Assembly: GCA_913051655.1 (NCBI GenBank)
Contig: CAJXHI010000004.1
Span: forward strand, 43,629-107,628
DNA length: 64,000 nt
Direction: 5' to 3'
Source: an uncultured Alphaproteobacteria bacterium
Lineage (GTDB): Bacteria > Pseudomonadota > Alphaproteobacteria > Rhodobacterales > Rhodobacteraceae
The translations under genes and the position numbers were made by a program. A model generated the notes under the pieces. The model was not told the DNA's origin. It saw nothing but the letters and a program-made list of their open reading frames with translations, and ran no database searches. Below are positions 48,561 through 59,569 of the stretch, piece by piece (within the stretch, counting starts at the first letter, position 1; each line of letters starts with the position of its first letter).

Positions 48561-50698
48561 TGAATATCACTTTCAGATCTTTGCTCCTTTGTGTTGTGCT
48601 TATCAGTGGCTACTTGAATACGTGCTGGGCACAAGAGCAGATAAGGCAAGATGTGAGCAATGCATCTATTATTTTATCAGACAGTCTGACGATCTCAGCA
48701 AATGGTGACGTTTTAGCGACTGGAAATGTGCAGGTTTTTCATAAAGACCAACAGTTGGATGCCCCAATTATATTTTTTAATAAAGCTATAGATCAAATTA
48801 TACTGGAGAGTGGCGGGGTTCTACGTGATGAAAACGGTACTCGGTTTGTGTCCGGTGCTGCGGAACTTGATCGGGACCTGCGGAATGGAATTGTGCGCGC
48901 GGCTAACCTTATTGTTGAACAACAGTTGCAGATGCAAGCAGAAATTTTGAGACGAAAAAATGGTCAAAATACAAAACTTGAAGTGATCCGCGCGACTGCG
49001 TGCACCAGTTGTGAAAGCCCCGCACCGATTTGGGAAATTCGCGCACGGAGCGGTGAAATAGATAAAGAACGCAAGCAAATTCATTTTAAAAATGCTCATT
49101 TGAGTATTTTTGGTCTCCCTGTTTTTTATTCACCTTATCTTAGAATTCCAGAGCCAGGCGTCACGCGCATGCAAGGTTTTCTCGTTCCAAGAACACGTCA
49201 AAATAGTCTTCTAGGCTTTGGTTTGGAGTTTCCCTATTTCATTCCAATCGGACAAGATAAAGATATTACGCTGATCCCGTACTTTTCCACTGAAACAAGA
49301 ACTCTTAAGGCAAAGTATCGTCAAGCTTTTGAAAATGGTAACGTTACGATCAACGGAGCTCTCTCTAAGGATACAATTAATCGCGATGACTTTCGAGGAC
49401 GTTTACAGTCGGATGGTGGCTTCGGTTTGATAAATGCATACCGGCTCAATTATAATTTTGAATTGGTCAGCGACGATGCTTATTTGACCGATTATGAATT
49501 TGATGCGTCCAATCGTATACCTAATAACGTCAGTATCGGAAAAACGTTGAAATACAGCCATCAAGAAGGAGAGTTGATCTATTATCATTCCTTGTTTGAT
49601 TCGGCAGATACCCGGCCAACGATAATCAATTATAACCACATCGATAGGTACTTTCAGATCCCAAACATAATTGGCAAATGGAATGCTTCGGCGATATTGC
49701 ATAATAATTACCGTGGATCAGACCAAGATGAATTGGGGCGAGATATTCGGCGGCTCAATACAACTCTTTCTTGGTCTTACGAAAACGTAACACCTAACGG
49801 CATTCATTTTGATACACTTACACAAGCGCGATGGAGCAGCTTTCTCACGCGCCAGGACGTCCGCTATCCAAATGAAGCAATCACTCTGGGAGGTGATATT
49901 GCGTTAGGCTTACGTTGGCCGTTTATGAGACGTGGTTCTATTGGTAGCTATGATATTATAGAACCAATTACTCAAATTTCATACACCGGCGAAAATCGGC
50001 AAAACTTGCCGCTTGAAGAAAGTACGCATTCCGAATTTGATGAGGGAAACTTGTTGTCTCTTTCTCGATATCCCGCAATTGACCGTCATGAAAAAGAACT
50101 ACGTTGGTCCATCGGCGGACGTTGGAAGCATCATTTTAAAAGTGGGTCAGAATTTAATTTCACCTTTGGTCGAGTGTTCAGAAACTCACCGGAAGAAGAC
50201 TTTAACAAAGGCTCAGGGCTGCAAGGCAAATCTTCGGATATTTTGGTAAGTGCAGGCTTTGATAATAACGATGGTATAACCTTCCTGACCCGAGCTTTGC
50301 TAAATGAAGATAATGCCCCAAACAGAGCAGAAGCATTGTTTGATTATGGGAATAACAAAATCTCCTTCTCAACTGGGTTTTCTTATTTACCTGAATCAAG
50401 CGAAGAAGCCCGTGACGATTCCATTTCTGAATTACGGGTTTCGTTGGATTATAAAGTTGGTGAAAATTGGCAATTTTCTGGCGATACACGCTATGATCTT
50501 ACGGATGGGCGTGCCGCCCAAGCTGGAATTGGTATTTCATTTGACAATGAATGCACAAGCGTTAATTTCACTGCTTCACGTCAATTTTCTAAGGCTGGCA
50601 GTGCGTCCTCATTGACAAGTTGGAATATTATAGCAAGCCTTAAAGGCTTTGGCACGGGCGGAAGTCGGCCACCAATTTCAAAGGGCTGTGGAGAGTAG
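48560..50698 (+). CDS. lptD: LPS-assembly outer membrane protein LptD
   Basis: 712 residues. A signal peptide (cleavage near CWA-QEQ) leads to the OstA/LptA-like jellyroll (about 40-150), then a large C-terminal beta-barrel rich in aromatic residues. Visible features include RKNGQNTKLEVIRATACTSC and PVFYSPYLRIPEPGVTRMQGF (given in part). Cys pairs near residue 155 could form the disulfide seen in LptD. It inserts lipopolysaccharide into the outer leaflet. GGAGGA precedes ATG 48560, and surA follows after two bases. Confidence 0.93.
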   Translation: MNITFRSLLLCVVLISGYLNTCWAQEQIRQDVSNASIILSDSLTISANGDVLATGNVQVFHKDQQLDAPIIFFNKAIDQIILESGGVLRDENGTRFVSGAAELDRDLRNGIVRAANLIVEQQLQMQAEILRRKNGQNTKLEVIRATACTSCESPAPIWEIRARSGEIDKERKQIHFKNAHLSIFGLPVFYSPYLRIPEPGVTRMQGFLVPRTRQNSLLGFGLEFPYFIPIGQDKDITLIPYFSTETRTLKAKYRQAFENGNVTINGALSKDTINRDDFRGRLQSDGGFGLINAYRLNYNFELVSDDAYLTDYEFDASNRIPNNVSIGKTLKYSHQEGELIYYHSLFDSADTRPTIINYNHIDRYFQIPNIIGKWNASAILHNNYRGSDQDELGRDIRRLNTTLSWSYENVTPNGIHFDTLTQARWSSFLTRQDVRYPNEAITLGGDIALGLRWPFMRRGSIGSYDIIEPITQISYTGENRQNLPLEESTHSEFDEGNLLSLSRYPAIDRHEKELRWSIGGRWKHHFKSGSEFNFTFGRVFRNSPEEDFNKGSGLQGKSSDILVSAGFDNNDGITFLTRALLNEDNAPNRAEALFDYGNNKISFSTGFSYLPESSEEARDDSISELRVSLDYKVGENWQFSGDTRYDLTDGRAAQAGIGISFDNECTSVNFTASRQFSKAGSASSLTSWNIIASLKGFGTGGSRPPISKGCGE

Positions 50699-50700
50699 GT

Positions 50701-51900
50701 ATGAATCTTTCGTTCAGATGCATTAAAATAATTTTAATACTGAGCATAATGTTTGGAACAGCAGTACAGGCCAAAAATCTTTTTGCGCCTGCAATCACAG
50801 TGAATGATAAATCAATTACTTATTATGAAATTTTGCAGCGAGAGAAGTTGCTAAAAGCGCTCAAAGTGCCGGGTAATCCCACAGAGGTTGCGCGCGAGCA
50901 GCTTATCGATGATCGATTGAAACTCTCTTTTGCAGAAGATTTAGATGTTCTCCCGACAGAAGAGGAAATTCTTACAGAAATGGACAAATTCAGTGTCCGA
51001 GCACGAGTGGATACAGTGTCATTTTTACAAGAATTGTCCCGTATTGGCATCGATGAACAATCCTTTCGGGATTTTATCATTGCAGGAATAGCTTGGAGAA
51101 ATGCCATTCAAAGTAAATTTGGCGCAAGAAGCCAAGTGTCAGAAATTCAGGTTGAGCGCACAATTAATGCTGCTGCTTCTGGAGGAATGTTACGCGTATT
51201 ATTGACGGAAATCATTTTGCCAGCACCGCCGGGACAAGAAGAAGCAGCGCAAGCTCTTGCCCAAGAGCTATCCAAAATCACATCTAGAAATGCTTTTTCA
51301 GATGCAGCTGGAAAATATTCGGCAGCCCCGACAAGGACTACTGGTGGGCGTGTAAAATGGCAAAATTTTGAACAATTACCTCCTGCTTTGAAACCACTGA
51401 TATTTGGTTTGGCACCCGGTGACGTTACGGACCCTTTGCCAATTCCAAATGGTCTGGCCATCTTTCAACTGCGAGCAATTGAAGAAACTGAATTTAAACG
51501 AGGCCGTACCGAAACGATCGACTATCTTACGTATGAATTTCCATCTGTTTCCCGCGATATTGCAGATCAACTGAAAAATGAAGTGGATCACTGTGATGAC
51601 ATCTATGGCGTTGCTTCAGAAAATGCCAACCATGTTTTTTCACGTCAGATAGAACGTCCATCAATGATCGTCTTGGATACACGCGCTAAATTGAAAGCGC
51701 TTGACGCACATGAAAAGCATTTCTCAAACGCTGGAGACAAAACAATCCTATTAATGTTATGCACCCGCAGTTCTTTTGCAGCAGGTAAGGCGCCTGACTT
51801 GAACCAAATTCGGTTTGGACTGCGTAACAAACGTCTTGAAAATTATGCGGATGGATTGTTACAAAACCTTTATCAAGACGCGCGGATCACGATAAAATGA
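50701..51900 (+). CDS. surA: SurA-like periplasmic peptidyl-prolyl isomerase
   Basis: 399 residues. A signal peptide (cleavage near VQA) is followed by the SurA N-domain (NDKSITYYEILQREKLL...) and one parvulin domain at about 165-260 (EIILPAPPGQEEAAQAL to PLPIPNGLAIFQLRAI). The chaperone escorts outer membrane proteins such as LptD, encoded just upstream. Only one parvulin domain is evident, as in many alphaproteobacteria. Stop and pdxA start overlap (ATGA). Confidence 0.88.
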   Translation: MNLSFRCIKIILILSIMFGTAVQAKNLFAPAITVNDKSITYYEILQREKLLKALKVPGNPTEVAREQLIDDRLKLSFAEDLDVLPTEEEILTEMDKFSVRARVDTVSFLQELSRIGIDEQSFRDFIIAGIAWRNAIQSKFGARSQVSEIQVERTINAAASGGMLRVLLTEIILPAPPGQEEAAQALAQELSKITSRNAFSDAAGKYSAAPTRTTGGRVKWQNFEQLPPALKPLIFGLAPGDVTDPLPIPNGLAIFQLRAIEETEFKRGRTETIDYLTYEFPSVSRDIADQLKNEVDHCDDIYGVASENANHVFSRQIERPSMIVLDTRAKLKALDAHEKHFSNAGDKTILLMLCTRSSFAAGKAPDLNQIRFGLRNKRLENYADGLLQNLYQDARITIK

Positions 51901-52868
51901 CCCAAAAACCTGTTGCTTTAACTTGTGGTGAACCGGCAGGGATCGGAAGCGAGCTTGCTGTAAAAGCTTGGCAAAGATTGCGGGAGACAGAGCTATTTTT
52001 TTGGATGGGTGATCCAGCCCACCTTCCAAAGGGTGCGCAATATCAAGTTATTGAGGCACCGAAAGATGCTGCCAAAGTTATGCCGCATGCGCTTCCTGTT
52101 TTAGGGTACAATTTTCCAGAACCTGTCCGTTTTGGTGTTCCTTCCCCAAAAAACGCCCAAATGATTATTGAAATACTTGTAAAAGCTGTTGAATTTGTGA
52201 GTTTAGGTCAAGCGATAGCCATGTGCACCCTTCCGATACACAAAAAAGCTTTGCAAGATGGCGCTGGATTTGACTATCCAGGTCATACTGAGTTCTTGGC
52301 ATACCTTTGTGGTGCCAAACAACCTGTTATGTTGTTGGCTAGCCCTGAATTGAAAGTTGTACCTGCAACTGTCCATATACCACTTTCCGAGGTACCCCAC
52401 GCTTTGGTTCATTTAGATTTGGAAGAAATAATCACCATCACTTTTGAAAGCTTAAAGATCCTTTTCAAAATCGCAGATCCTCATTTAGCGGTTTCGGGGT
52501 TAAATCCGCATGCGGGTGAATGTGGTAAATTTGGTTGTGAAGATATTGAAATTATCCAGCCAGTCATTGCAAAACTTCAACAAAGAGGGATGAATGTAAC
52601 GGGTCCCCACTCTGCGGACACGATGTTCCATAAAACCGCACGGGGGAAATACGATGCCGCGATTGCAATGTATCATGATCAGGCTCTTATTCCGATTAAG
52701 ACGCTTGATTTTGATAAAGGCGTTAACATCACGCTTGGCTTACCATTTGTACGCACGTCACCAGATCACGGTACGGCTTTGGACATTGCAGGTAAAGGAA
52801 AAGCAAGCCCCGTCTCAACGATAGAAGCGATTAAGATGGCGTCGCGTTTGGGAAATGGGAATGATTGA
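51897..52868 (+). CDS. pdxA: 4-hydroxythreonine-4-phosphate dehydrogenase
   Basis: 323 residues. [17 protein letters not shown] opens the protein; metal-binding histidines are in [19 protein letters not shown] and [12 protein letters not shown], and [19 protein letters not shown] is the C-terminal signature. It oxidises 4-phosphohydroxy-L-threonine in the DXP-independent branch of pyridoxal phosphate synthesis. It overlaps surA by 4 bases and rsmA by 14, the widespread surA-pdxA-rsmA arrangement. Confidence 0.95.
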   Translation: MTQKPVALTCGEPAGIGSELAVKAWQRLRETELFFWMGDPAHLPKGAQYQVIEAPKDAAKVMPHALPVLGYNFPEPVRFGVPSPKNAQMIIEILVKAVEFVSLGQAIAMCTLPIHKKALQDGAGFDYPGHTEFLAYLCGAKQPVMLLASPELKVVPATVHIPLSEVPHALVHLDLEEIITITFESLKILFKIADPHLAVSGLNPHAGECGKFGCEDIEIIQPVIAKLQQRGMNVTGPHSADTMFHKTARGKYDAAIAMYHDQALIPIKTLDFDKGVNITLGLPFVRTSPDHGTALDIAGKGKASPVSTIEAIKMASRLGNGND

Positions 52869-53688
52869 TGATCTCCCCCCTTTGCGAGATGTGATTGCAG
52901 AGCATGACCTACAGGCGCAAAAATCCTTAGGCCAAAACTTCCTCTTGGATTTGAACCTCACATCAAAAATTGCTCGTCAAGCTGGGGATCTATCTCAATT
53001 TGATGTGCTTGAAATCGGGCCAGGCCCAGGAGGATTAACACGAGGGCTTTTAGCCGAAGGGGCACGACATGTCGTGGTGATTGAAAAAGATCTTCGGTGT
53101 ATTGCCGCTGTGCGTGATATCCAAAATGCCTATCCGGAACGTCTGACTATTCTTGAAGGCGACGCGCTGCGGATCAATCCGGTGGACCATCTGGAAGCCC
53201 CGACCAAAGTGGTTGCAAACCTTCCCTATAATGTTGGCACCGAATTATTGATCAGATGGCTGACACCGAAACATTGGCCACCTTTTTGGGATAGTATGAC
53301 TTTGATGTTTCAAAGAGAGGTCGCAGAACGCATTGTCGCCCCGGCTGCATCAAAGGCCTACGGGCGGCTCGCTCTTCTTACACAATGGCGTGCTGAGGCA
53401 AAAATTGTTATGAATTTGCCGCCCTCTGTCTTTGCGCCTCCGCCCAAAGTCAGCAGCGCCGTCGTTCATTTACAAGCATTAAAAACGCCTCGTTTTGACG
53501 CAAATGCAAAAACTTTAGAAAAGACGGTAGCAAAAGCATTTAACCAACGCCGCAAAATGTTGCGGTCTTCACTCAAAGGCATTGCACCCGATTTAGAGGA
53601 TAAACTACAAGCGGCTGGAATTGCGCCAACCCAACGAGCAGAGCAGGTGTCACTGGAAAAATTCTGTGCTTTGTCTCGACTGCTTTGA
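52855..53688 (+). CDS. rsmA: 16S rRNA adenine dimethyltransferase
   Basis: 277 residues. [18 protein letters not shown], motif [17 protein letters not shown] and the catalytic [12 protein letters not shown] are diagnostic of RsmA/KsgA, which dimethylates A1518 and A1519 of 16S rRNA. The C-terminal [13 protein letters not shown] is also typical. ATG 52855 aligns with relatives; ATG 52861 two codons later is possible. Last of the lptF chain; convergent with the DUF4167 gene. Confidence 0.95.
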   Translation: MGMIDDLPPLRDVIAEHDLQAQKSLGQNFLLDLNLTSKIARQAGDLSQFDVLEIGPGPGGLTRGLLAEGARHVVVIEKDLRCIAAVRDIQNAYPERLTILEGDALRINPVDHLEAPTKVVANLPYNVGTELLIRWLTPKHWPPFWDSMTLMFQREVAERIVAPAASKAYGRLALLTQWRAEAKIVMNLPPSVFAPPPKVSSAVVHLQALKTPRFDANAKTLEKTVAKAFNQRRKMLRSSLKGIAPDLEDKLQAAGIAPTQRAEQVSLEKFCALSRLL

Positions 53689-53718
53689 TTTGTTTAACAT
53701 AAAAGATTTAAAGATCAA

Positions 53719-54342
53719 TCACGCCACATTTTGAGAAGCTTCGTTAGATTGAGAAGATGGGTTTTCAGAATCTTGTTTTTCGGCTGAATTATCGTCGTCG
53801 CTTCGTTTAGACTTTATAGGTTTTCTGCGCGGGTTTCGTGAAGTTTTTTTTCCATTTTGAGCTTGCTCTGATGTATCTTCGCCCCGATTTTCCGGCGTTT
53901 CAATTAGACCTAATTTATCATCAGACACCGGCATAGAAGAAACTTGCGGCTGTTCGCTTTGAGCAAGATCATCAATGAACTCATCTGTTATCGGCATATT
54001 TACCTCAGCCGTCTGATTCCTTTCAGAGCGTTCCCGATCCCGCTCTGCCTGACGTTCACGGTTTTCCCGTTCTAACTGTTCACGTCGTGCATCCTGCTCT
54101 TTCACCGCCTGACCTAGCATGCGTTGATAGTGTTCGGCGTGTTGCTGGAAATTTTCTGCAGCAACCCTGTCATTTGAAAGTTGAGCGTCACGTGCAAGCT
54201 GATTGTATTTCTCAATAATTTGCTGTGGTGTTCCACGCACTTTACCTTCCGGACCTGAACTATCAAATACGCGATTGACCACGTTTCCAACTGTACGATT
54301 ACGGTTCTGTTTAGACCGTGTGCGGGTTTTTGAGGTTCTCAT
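53719..54342 (-). CDS. DUF4167 domain protein
   Basis: 207 residues. The N-terminal 80 residues are the DUF4167 domain: basic RTRSKQNRNRTVGNVVNRVF, then GPEGKVRGTPQQIIEKYNQLA and NFQQHAEHYQRMLG. The rest is low complexity, first charged coiled coil (Glu/Arg repeats), then acidic and basic patches, probably disordered. The family is conserved in alphaproteobacteria and the basic start suggests RNA or ribosome binding; function is not established. It lies downstream of prmC and prfA on the same strand. Confidence 0.88.
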   Translation of the reverse strand: MRTSKTRTRSKQNRNRTVGNVVNRVFDSSGPEGKVRGTPQQIIEKYNQLARDAQLSNDRVAAENFQQHAEHYQRMLGQAVKEQDARREQLERENRERQAERDRERSERNQTAEVNMPITDEFIDDLAQSEQPQVSSMPVSDDKLGLIETPENRGEDTSEQAQNGKKTSRNPRRKPIKSKRSDDDNSAEKQDSENPSSQSNEASQNVA

Positions 54343-54566
54343 AAGTAGCTTTCTAGCCGTCTCTACTAACGCATTTACACGTTTTCTTGGATAAATCCAA
54401 ACGTGTTAATAATGCTGTGCTGGTTTAAAGTGTAGCGTCTCGTTCCAGATACTTCCGCTCTGCACTGTCGATTGATAGCCTGTTTAGAGGGTAAGTTTCA
54501 AGAGTTTTTAGATGAAAATTTGTTAAAAATTTGTCCAAAAGGCGAAGCTGCGTCAAAACTGCCACC

Positions 54567-55400
54567 CTATGCAGGTATAGAACAGCTAACCACACGATCC
54601 TTCTGTTCAAAATCCAAATGAACCATAATGTCTCTAAATCCGGCCTCATCTAACAAGTTTGATACTGCTTTGCCTTGCGTGTGACCGATTTCTAGCAACA
54701 ACCTAGCACCCGGCGTTAAATGGTGCATCGCCTGTGACGAAATTTTCTGATAGGCGTAAAGCGCATCTTCACCCGACGACAGTGCAATGAATGGCTCATA
54801 ATCTTTGACTTCGGTTGCTAACTCCGCCACCTCAACTTGAGAGATATAAGGTGGGTTTGATACGATAAGATCAAATGTGCCCTCAATTTCAGAAAACCAG
54901 TCCGATTTTATGAATTGACATCGTTCAGACACGCCCAGCTTTTCGGCGTTTTGTTCTGCAACCTCAAGCGCCTTATTTGACAGATCGCTCGCAGTAAGCG
55001 TTGCATGCGACCACTCAGCCGCCAATGTTATTCCGATCGCTCCTGTTCCCGTCCCAAGATCAAGAATCCGTTTGGCGGGGCGTTGCAGTGCCAGGGCAAT
55101 AAGTGTTTCCGTATCTCCGCGCGGATCAAACACATCCTTTGTGACGATAAATTCCCTTCTCCAAAACAATCGCCTGCCAATGATGCGCGATACTGGCAAA
55201 CCTGCACACCTAAGCGCTATTACTTGATTGGCTTTCTCTATCTGTGCGTCATAGATTGTGTCCTCTGCGCAAAGCGTGAGCCTGTCGCTTGGCACATTTA
55301 CGGCAAAGGAAATTAAAGCACGCGCGTCTCGGGCCGCGGTTTCAATCCCGCTATCCCGAAGGTGTGAAACAGCTTCGGCAAACAGTGTCCGGAGCTTCAT
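54567..55400 (-). CDS. prmC: Release factor glutamine methyltransferase
   Basis: 277 residues. The N-terminal helical domain is followed by the methyltransferase fold with motif [17 protein letters not shown] and the catalytic NPPY in [13 protein letters not shown] (about 183). It N5-methylates the glutamine of the GGQ loop in RF1 and RF2. It overlaps the stop of prfA, its own substrate's gene, by four bases, the standard pairing. Confidence 0.94.
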   Translation of the reverse strand: MKLRTLFAEAVSHLRDSGIETAARDARALISFAVNVPSDRLTLCAEDTIYDAQIEKANQVIALRCAGLPVSRIIGRRLFWRREFIVTKDVFDPRGDTETLIALALQRPAKRILDLGTGTGAIGITLAAEWSHATLTASDLSNKALEVAEQNAEKLGVSERCQFIKSDWFSEIEGTFDLIVSNPPYISQVEVAELATEVKDYEPFIALSSGEDALYAYQKISSQAMHHLTPGARLLLEIGHTQGKAVSNLLDEAGFRDIMVHLDFEQKDRVVSCSIPA

Positions 55401-56452
55401 CCGGATAACTCGGCTAATAAGCTCGCTTGGTCATCAGCAATGAGAGCATCAATCAAGTCATTTAAATCACCCTGCATCACTTGGTCTAATTTATAAATGG
55501 TCAGATTGATACGATGATCTGACATCCGGCCCTGCGGAAAATTATAAGTTCTGATACGTTCGGAACGATCACCAGACCCGACTTGAGCTTTTCGGACCGC
55601 AGAACGTTCCTGATTTGCCCTTTGGCGTTCCATATCAAACAGTCGTGTTTTGAGAACTTGCATGGCAATTTCACGGTTACGGTGTTGTGATTTTTCTGAG
55701 CTGGTCACCACAATGCCAGACGGTAGATGGGTAATGCGCACCGCACTGTCGGTCGTATTGACGTGCTGTCCCCCAGCCCCGGAACTGCGCATGGTGTCGA
55801 TACGAAGGTCATTAGGGTCGATTTGGATGTCCACATCTTCAGCCTCTGGCAGAACCGCAACGGTTGCGGCCGATGTGTGAATACGACCTCCGCTTTCGGT
55901 TTCGGGTACGCGTTGTACTCTGTGGACGCCACTCTCGTATTTCAAGCGGGCAAATACCCCCTCGCCTTTTACATGGGCGACGAGTTCTTTTACACCACCC
56001 AATTCGGTTTGCTGTTCTTCAATTACCTCAAAAATCCATCCCGAGATCTCAGCATAGCGTTGATACATCCTCAACAGATCACCAGCGAATAATGCAGCTT
56101 CTTCGCCGCCAGTTCCTGGGCGAATTTCAAGTATGGCTGGGCGCGCATCTGCCGCATCTTTGGGAAGCAAGGCAACCTGCAGATCTCTTTCAATTACAGG
56201 TAGACGCGCGTTAAGAAGAGGAATCTCTTCTTCGGCCAGCGCACGCATATCGGGATCATTTAGCAGTGCTTTTGCTTCCTCAATCTCGCTCAGAATGTAA
56301 AGATATTCCTCAATCTGGTCTATCACGGGCTTGAGCTCCGAATATTCTTTTGAAAGGCGTGCGATATCTTCTCCACACAGCCCTTCATTCATTTGAGCTT
56401 CTAGGAATTGAAAGCGTTGCCGTATTTGTTCAAGTTTTTCTAAAGGAACCAT
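55397..56452 (-). CDS. prfA: Peptide chain release factor 1
   Basis: 351 residues. The GGQ loop lies in [19 protein letters not shown] (about 227), and domain 2 holds the stop-codon reading motif (PET in [14 protein letters not shown], matching the PxT anticodon-like tripeptide of RF1). This reads UAA and [23 protein letters not shown] follows. It is coupled to prmC, which methylates its Gln. Confidence 0.96.
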   Translation of the reverse strand: MVPLEKLEQIRQRFQFLEAQMNEGLCGEDIARLSKEYSELKPVIDQIEEYLYILSEIEEAKALLNDPDMRALAEEEIPLLNARLPVIERDLQVALLPKDAADARPAILEIRPGTGGEEAALFAGDLLRMYQRYAEISGWIFEVIEEQQTELGGVKELVAHVKGEGVFARLKYESGVHRVQRVPETESGGRIHTSAATVAVLPEAEDVDIQIDPNDLRIDTMRSSGAGGQHVNTTDSAVRITHLPSGIVVTSSEKSQHRNREIAMQVLKTRLFDMERQRANQERSAVRKAQVGSGDRSERIRTYNFPQGRMSDHRINLTIYKLDQVMQGDLNDLIDALIADDQASLLAELSG

Positions 56453-56467
56453 AGTGCTTCATTTGAT

Positions 56468-57493
56468 CTATTGCGCAGTTTTGGTCAAGGTTCGAGTATT
56501 TTTGCGCGCAGCCTTTGCTGCGGCCCAGAGACAAATCAGTTCCACTGCCACGTGTGCGCCGGCGACGGCGGTGGCCCCGTTCGAATCAAATGGTGGGGAA
56601 ACTTCCACAACATCACCTCCAACCATATTAATTCCGGAAAGGCCACGCAGTATTGCCGCTGCTGTTGCTGAAGATAACCCACCCCAAACTGGAGTCCCAG
56701 TTCCTGGTGCAAACGCGGGATCAAGGCAATCAATATCAAAGGAGACATAAGTCTTATGATCGCGCAAGATATGTTTGATCTTTTCAATTGTATAACCTGT
56801 GCCCTTCTCATGCACCTCAGGCGCGTCGATAATCTGAAAACCTAGGGGGTTTTCTATAGTCGTTCTGATACCTACCTGAACGGAGCGCTCGGGATCAACT
56901 AGCCCCATTTTAACCGCTTTGTAAAACATCGTACCATGATCAATACGCTCCAAATCATCATCGGGCCACGTATCTGAGTGAGCATCAAATTGCAGAAGTG
57001 ATAAAGGTCCGTATCTTTCTGCGTAAGCCATCAAAATTGGAAAGCTAATATAGTGATCACCGCCAATCGATAGGCTTGCCACATTTGCATCCAAAATTCC
57101 CTTAATATGAGATTTTAGCAAGGATGGGAACGAGGGCGTATGTGCATAATCAAAAGCCAAATCTCCATAATCAATGATGGTATGCGTACTGAAAGGATCC
57201 AGATCCCAGCCATATGGGCGGTCAAAGGTTTGAAGAGTACTTGCCTCACGCACTGCCCGCGGGCCAAATCGGGTTCCGGGGCGATTCGTGACTGCCTGAT
57301 CGAAAGCCACTCCTGTTACCGCCAAATCAACCCCTGTCAGATCTTTTGTATATTTGCGACGCATAAATGAGGTTGCCCCCGCGAAGGCGCTTTCATAGCT
57401 TAATCCACGCAAATCTTTGCGGGTGAATGCGTCATCTATGTTATCTTTAGCATCGCTTAAACTCGAAGGTGAACCAGTGTTTAAAATGGTCAT
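56468..57493 (-). CDS. speB: Agmatinase / ureohydrolase family
   Basis: 341 residues. The binuclear manganese ligands of ureohydrolases are all present: GGDHYISFP, DAHSDTWPDD and SFDIDCLDPAFAPGTGTP. Agmatinase activity (putrescine plus urea) is the likeliest, given a long N-terminus like alphaproteobacterial SpeB; guanidinobutyrase or another ureohydrolase cannot be excluded. It lies 12 bp after the M20 amidohydrolase gene on the same strand. Confidence 0.85.
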   Translation of the reverse strand: MTILNTGSPSSLSDAKDNIDDAFTRKDLRGLSYESAFAGATSFMRRKYTKDLTGVDLAVTGVAFDQAVTNRPGTRFGPRAVREASTLQTFDRPYGWDLDPFSTHTIIDYGDLAFDYAHTPSFPSLLKSHIKGILDANVASLSIGGDHYISFPILMAYAERYGPLSLLQFDAHSDTWPDDDLERIDHGTMFYKAVKMGLVDPERSVQVGIRTTIENPLGFQIIDAPEVHEKGTGYTIEKIKHILRDHKTYVSFDIDCLDPAFAPGTGTPVWGGLSSATAAAILRGLSGINMVGGDVVEVSPPFDSNGATAVAGAHVAVELICLWAAAKAARKNTRTLTKTAQ

Positions 57494-57505
57494 TTTTACT
57501 ACTTT

Positions 57506-58675
57506 CTAGTTATTAGAAACGGGTTGTGCTGTTTCTACAAGTTTTGCAAAAAAGGATGCCCCATATGGAGCCGCAGAGTCGTTAAAGTCATAATTTGGAT
57601 TGTGAAGTCCCGCCGCTTCACCAATGCCAAGAAATAAATAAGCACCGGGCCGTTCATTCAACATGTAGGAAAAATCTTCTGCCCCCATTTCAGCGCCCTG
57701 ATTGGCATTTACATTGCCTTTGCCAGCAACCTCTTCGGCAACAGAAATCGCAAAAGCTGATTTCTCTGCATCATTTATTGTTGCAGGGTAGCCTTCGTTG
57801 TATCGTAATTTAGCATCTACCCCGAAACTGACTGAATGCCCTGTTACGATTTCTTGCATCCGTTGTCTAACGACAGATTGCACCTCTTTTTTAAAGCAAC
57901 GCACCGTGCCGTTCATATAGGCCTGTTCTGGGATAATATTATCTACGGTGCCAGTATGAATTTGTGTTATTGAAATCACTACCATTTCGGTAGGATCGAC
58001 ATTGCGGGACACGATAGACTGAAATGCCTGAGCAATAGACACTGCTGTCATTACCGGATCAGCACATTGATGAGGATAAGCGCCGTGCGCACCTTTGCCT
58101 TTGATATCTACATGAAATGTGTCTGCCCCCGCCATAATTGCACCAGGTTTTGTATAAAAATGACCGAGGGGAGTGCCGGGTGTATTGTGGAGTCCATAAA
58201 CTTCTGAGATATCAAATCTCTCCATGATACCCTCTTTCACCATTATTTCCGCACCGCCATAATTTTCCTCGGCCGGTTGAAAAATTAAGGCCACACGACC
58301 AGAAAAATTACGGGTTTCTGCCAAATATTTTGCGGCTCCAAGCAACATCGCTGTATGCCCATCATGACCACAGGCGTGCATCAACCCTTCTTTTTTAGAA
58401 GTCCAAGGTACACCGCTCGTTTCGTTTAGGGGCAGCGCATCCATATCCGCGCGCAAACCTATAGTCGGGCCTTTCTCCTGCCCCTCAATAATCGCCACAA
58501 CGCCAGATGTCGCAATCCCAACATGAATATCTGTCACGCCAAAACTTCGGAGTTTTTCTGCTACAAATCCTGCAGTCTTGTGACATTCTAATCCATGTTC
58601 GGGATTGCGATGAAAATGCTGGCGCCAAGCGGCCATTTCTTCGGAAAATCCGGCTATGCGGTTGATAACTGGCAT
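57506..58675 (-). CDS. M20 family amidohydrolase (hippurate hydrolase-like)
   Basis: 389 residues. Metal ligands of the M20D subfamily are visible: MHACGHDGHTAMLLGAAKYL (about 100), the Glu pair in FQPAEENYGGAEIM (about 133), and GAEMGAEDFSYML near the C-terminus. A dimerisation domain (about 180-290) splits the catalytic domain. Such enzymes hydrolyse N-acyl amino acids or aromatic amides. Pairing with the ureohydrolase gene suggests use of nitrogenous amides. It diverges from mazG. Confidence 0.9.
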   Translation of the reverse strand: MPVINRIAGFSEEMAAWRQHFHRNPEHGLECHKTAGFVAEKLRSFGVTDIHVGIATSGVVAIIEGQEKGPTIGLRADMDALPLNETSGVPWTSKKEGLMHACGHDGHTAMLLGAAKYLAETRNFSGRVALIFQPAEENYGGAEIMVKEGIMERFDISEVYGLHNTPGTPLGHFYTKPGAIMAGADTFHVDIKGKGAHGAYPHQCADPVMTAVSIAQAFQSIVSRNVDPTEMVVISITQIHTGTVDNIIPEQAYMNGTVRCFKKEVQSVVRQRMQEIVTGHSVSFGVDAKLRYNEGYPATINDAEKSAFAISVAEEVAGKGNVNANQGAEMGAEDFSYMLNERPGAYLFLGIGEAAGLHNPNYDFNDSAAPYGASFFAKLVETAQPVSNN

Positions 58676-58736
58676 GATACAGGTTCTTTCAAATTGTTAA
58701 CGTTGTTATCTCACCCTAAGTTAAGGAGGCATGCAA

Positions 58737-59554
58737 TGGGGTATGACGAAAAACTCATCCATGATCCAACTGCAGGAATGGCTCGACTACTTGAAATCAT
58801 GCGCACTCTGCGTGATCCCGTATATGGTTGTCCTTGGGATATTAAACAAGATTTTGCCTCCATCGCCTCATATACAATTGAAGAGGCATATGAAGTTGCT
58901 GATGCGATTGAGCAGAAAAATTGGACAGAATTAAAGTCGGAATTGGGCGATCTTCTGTTACAAAGTGTATACCATGCGCAAATGGCCAGCGAAGAAGGTC
59001 TTTTCACCTTTGATGATGTGGTCAATGCTATCAGTGATAAGATGGTGGCGCGACATCCGCATGTTTTCAGCTCTGAAAGCCGTGCCAAAACAGCTGGCAA
59101 ACAATTGCAGGATTGGGAGCAAATTAAAGCGGCCGAACGCGCATACAAAGCGCAAAAAGGAGTGTTGGATGATGTGGCGCTCTCGCTACCAGCCTTGACC
59201 CGCGCAATCAAGTTACAAAAGCGTGCTGCAAGGGTGGGATTTGACTGGTCAGAAATCGACTCTGTTTTGGATAAAATCACCGAAGAGATTCAAGAGTTAC
59301 GCGAAGCACAACACCTACAGGACGAAAAACATATTCAGGAGGAATTTGGAGATTTGCTTTTTGTCATGGTCAATTTCGCGCGGCACTTAAAAATCGATGC
59401 GGAAGAAGCTCTTCGAAGTGCAAATTCAAAATTCATCCGCCGTTTCAAATTTATCGAGACCGAACTTCATAAGAAAAATACAGCGCCTGAAGAGGCAACT
59501 CTAAATGAAATGAACGATTTATGGAGCGCCGCTAAAGCAGCAGAGCGGATCTGA
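58737..59554 (+). CDS. mazG: Nucleoside triphosphate pyrophosphohydrolase MazG
   Basis: 272 residues with two MazG domains. The first (about 20-125) holds CPWDIKQDFASIASYTIEE, EEAYEVADAIE and ELGDLLLQSVYHAQMA; the second (about 165-265) has EEFGDLLFVMVNFARHL. The Glu/Asp residues bind magnesium. It clears damaged or excess NTPs. The ribosome binding site AAGGAGG at 58724-58730 is ideal for ATG 58737 and decides the start; the open frame reaches further upstream into the M20 promoter. Confidence 0.93.
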
Positions 59555-59569
59555 CACCAACCGGTAGCC

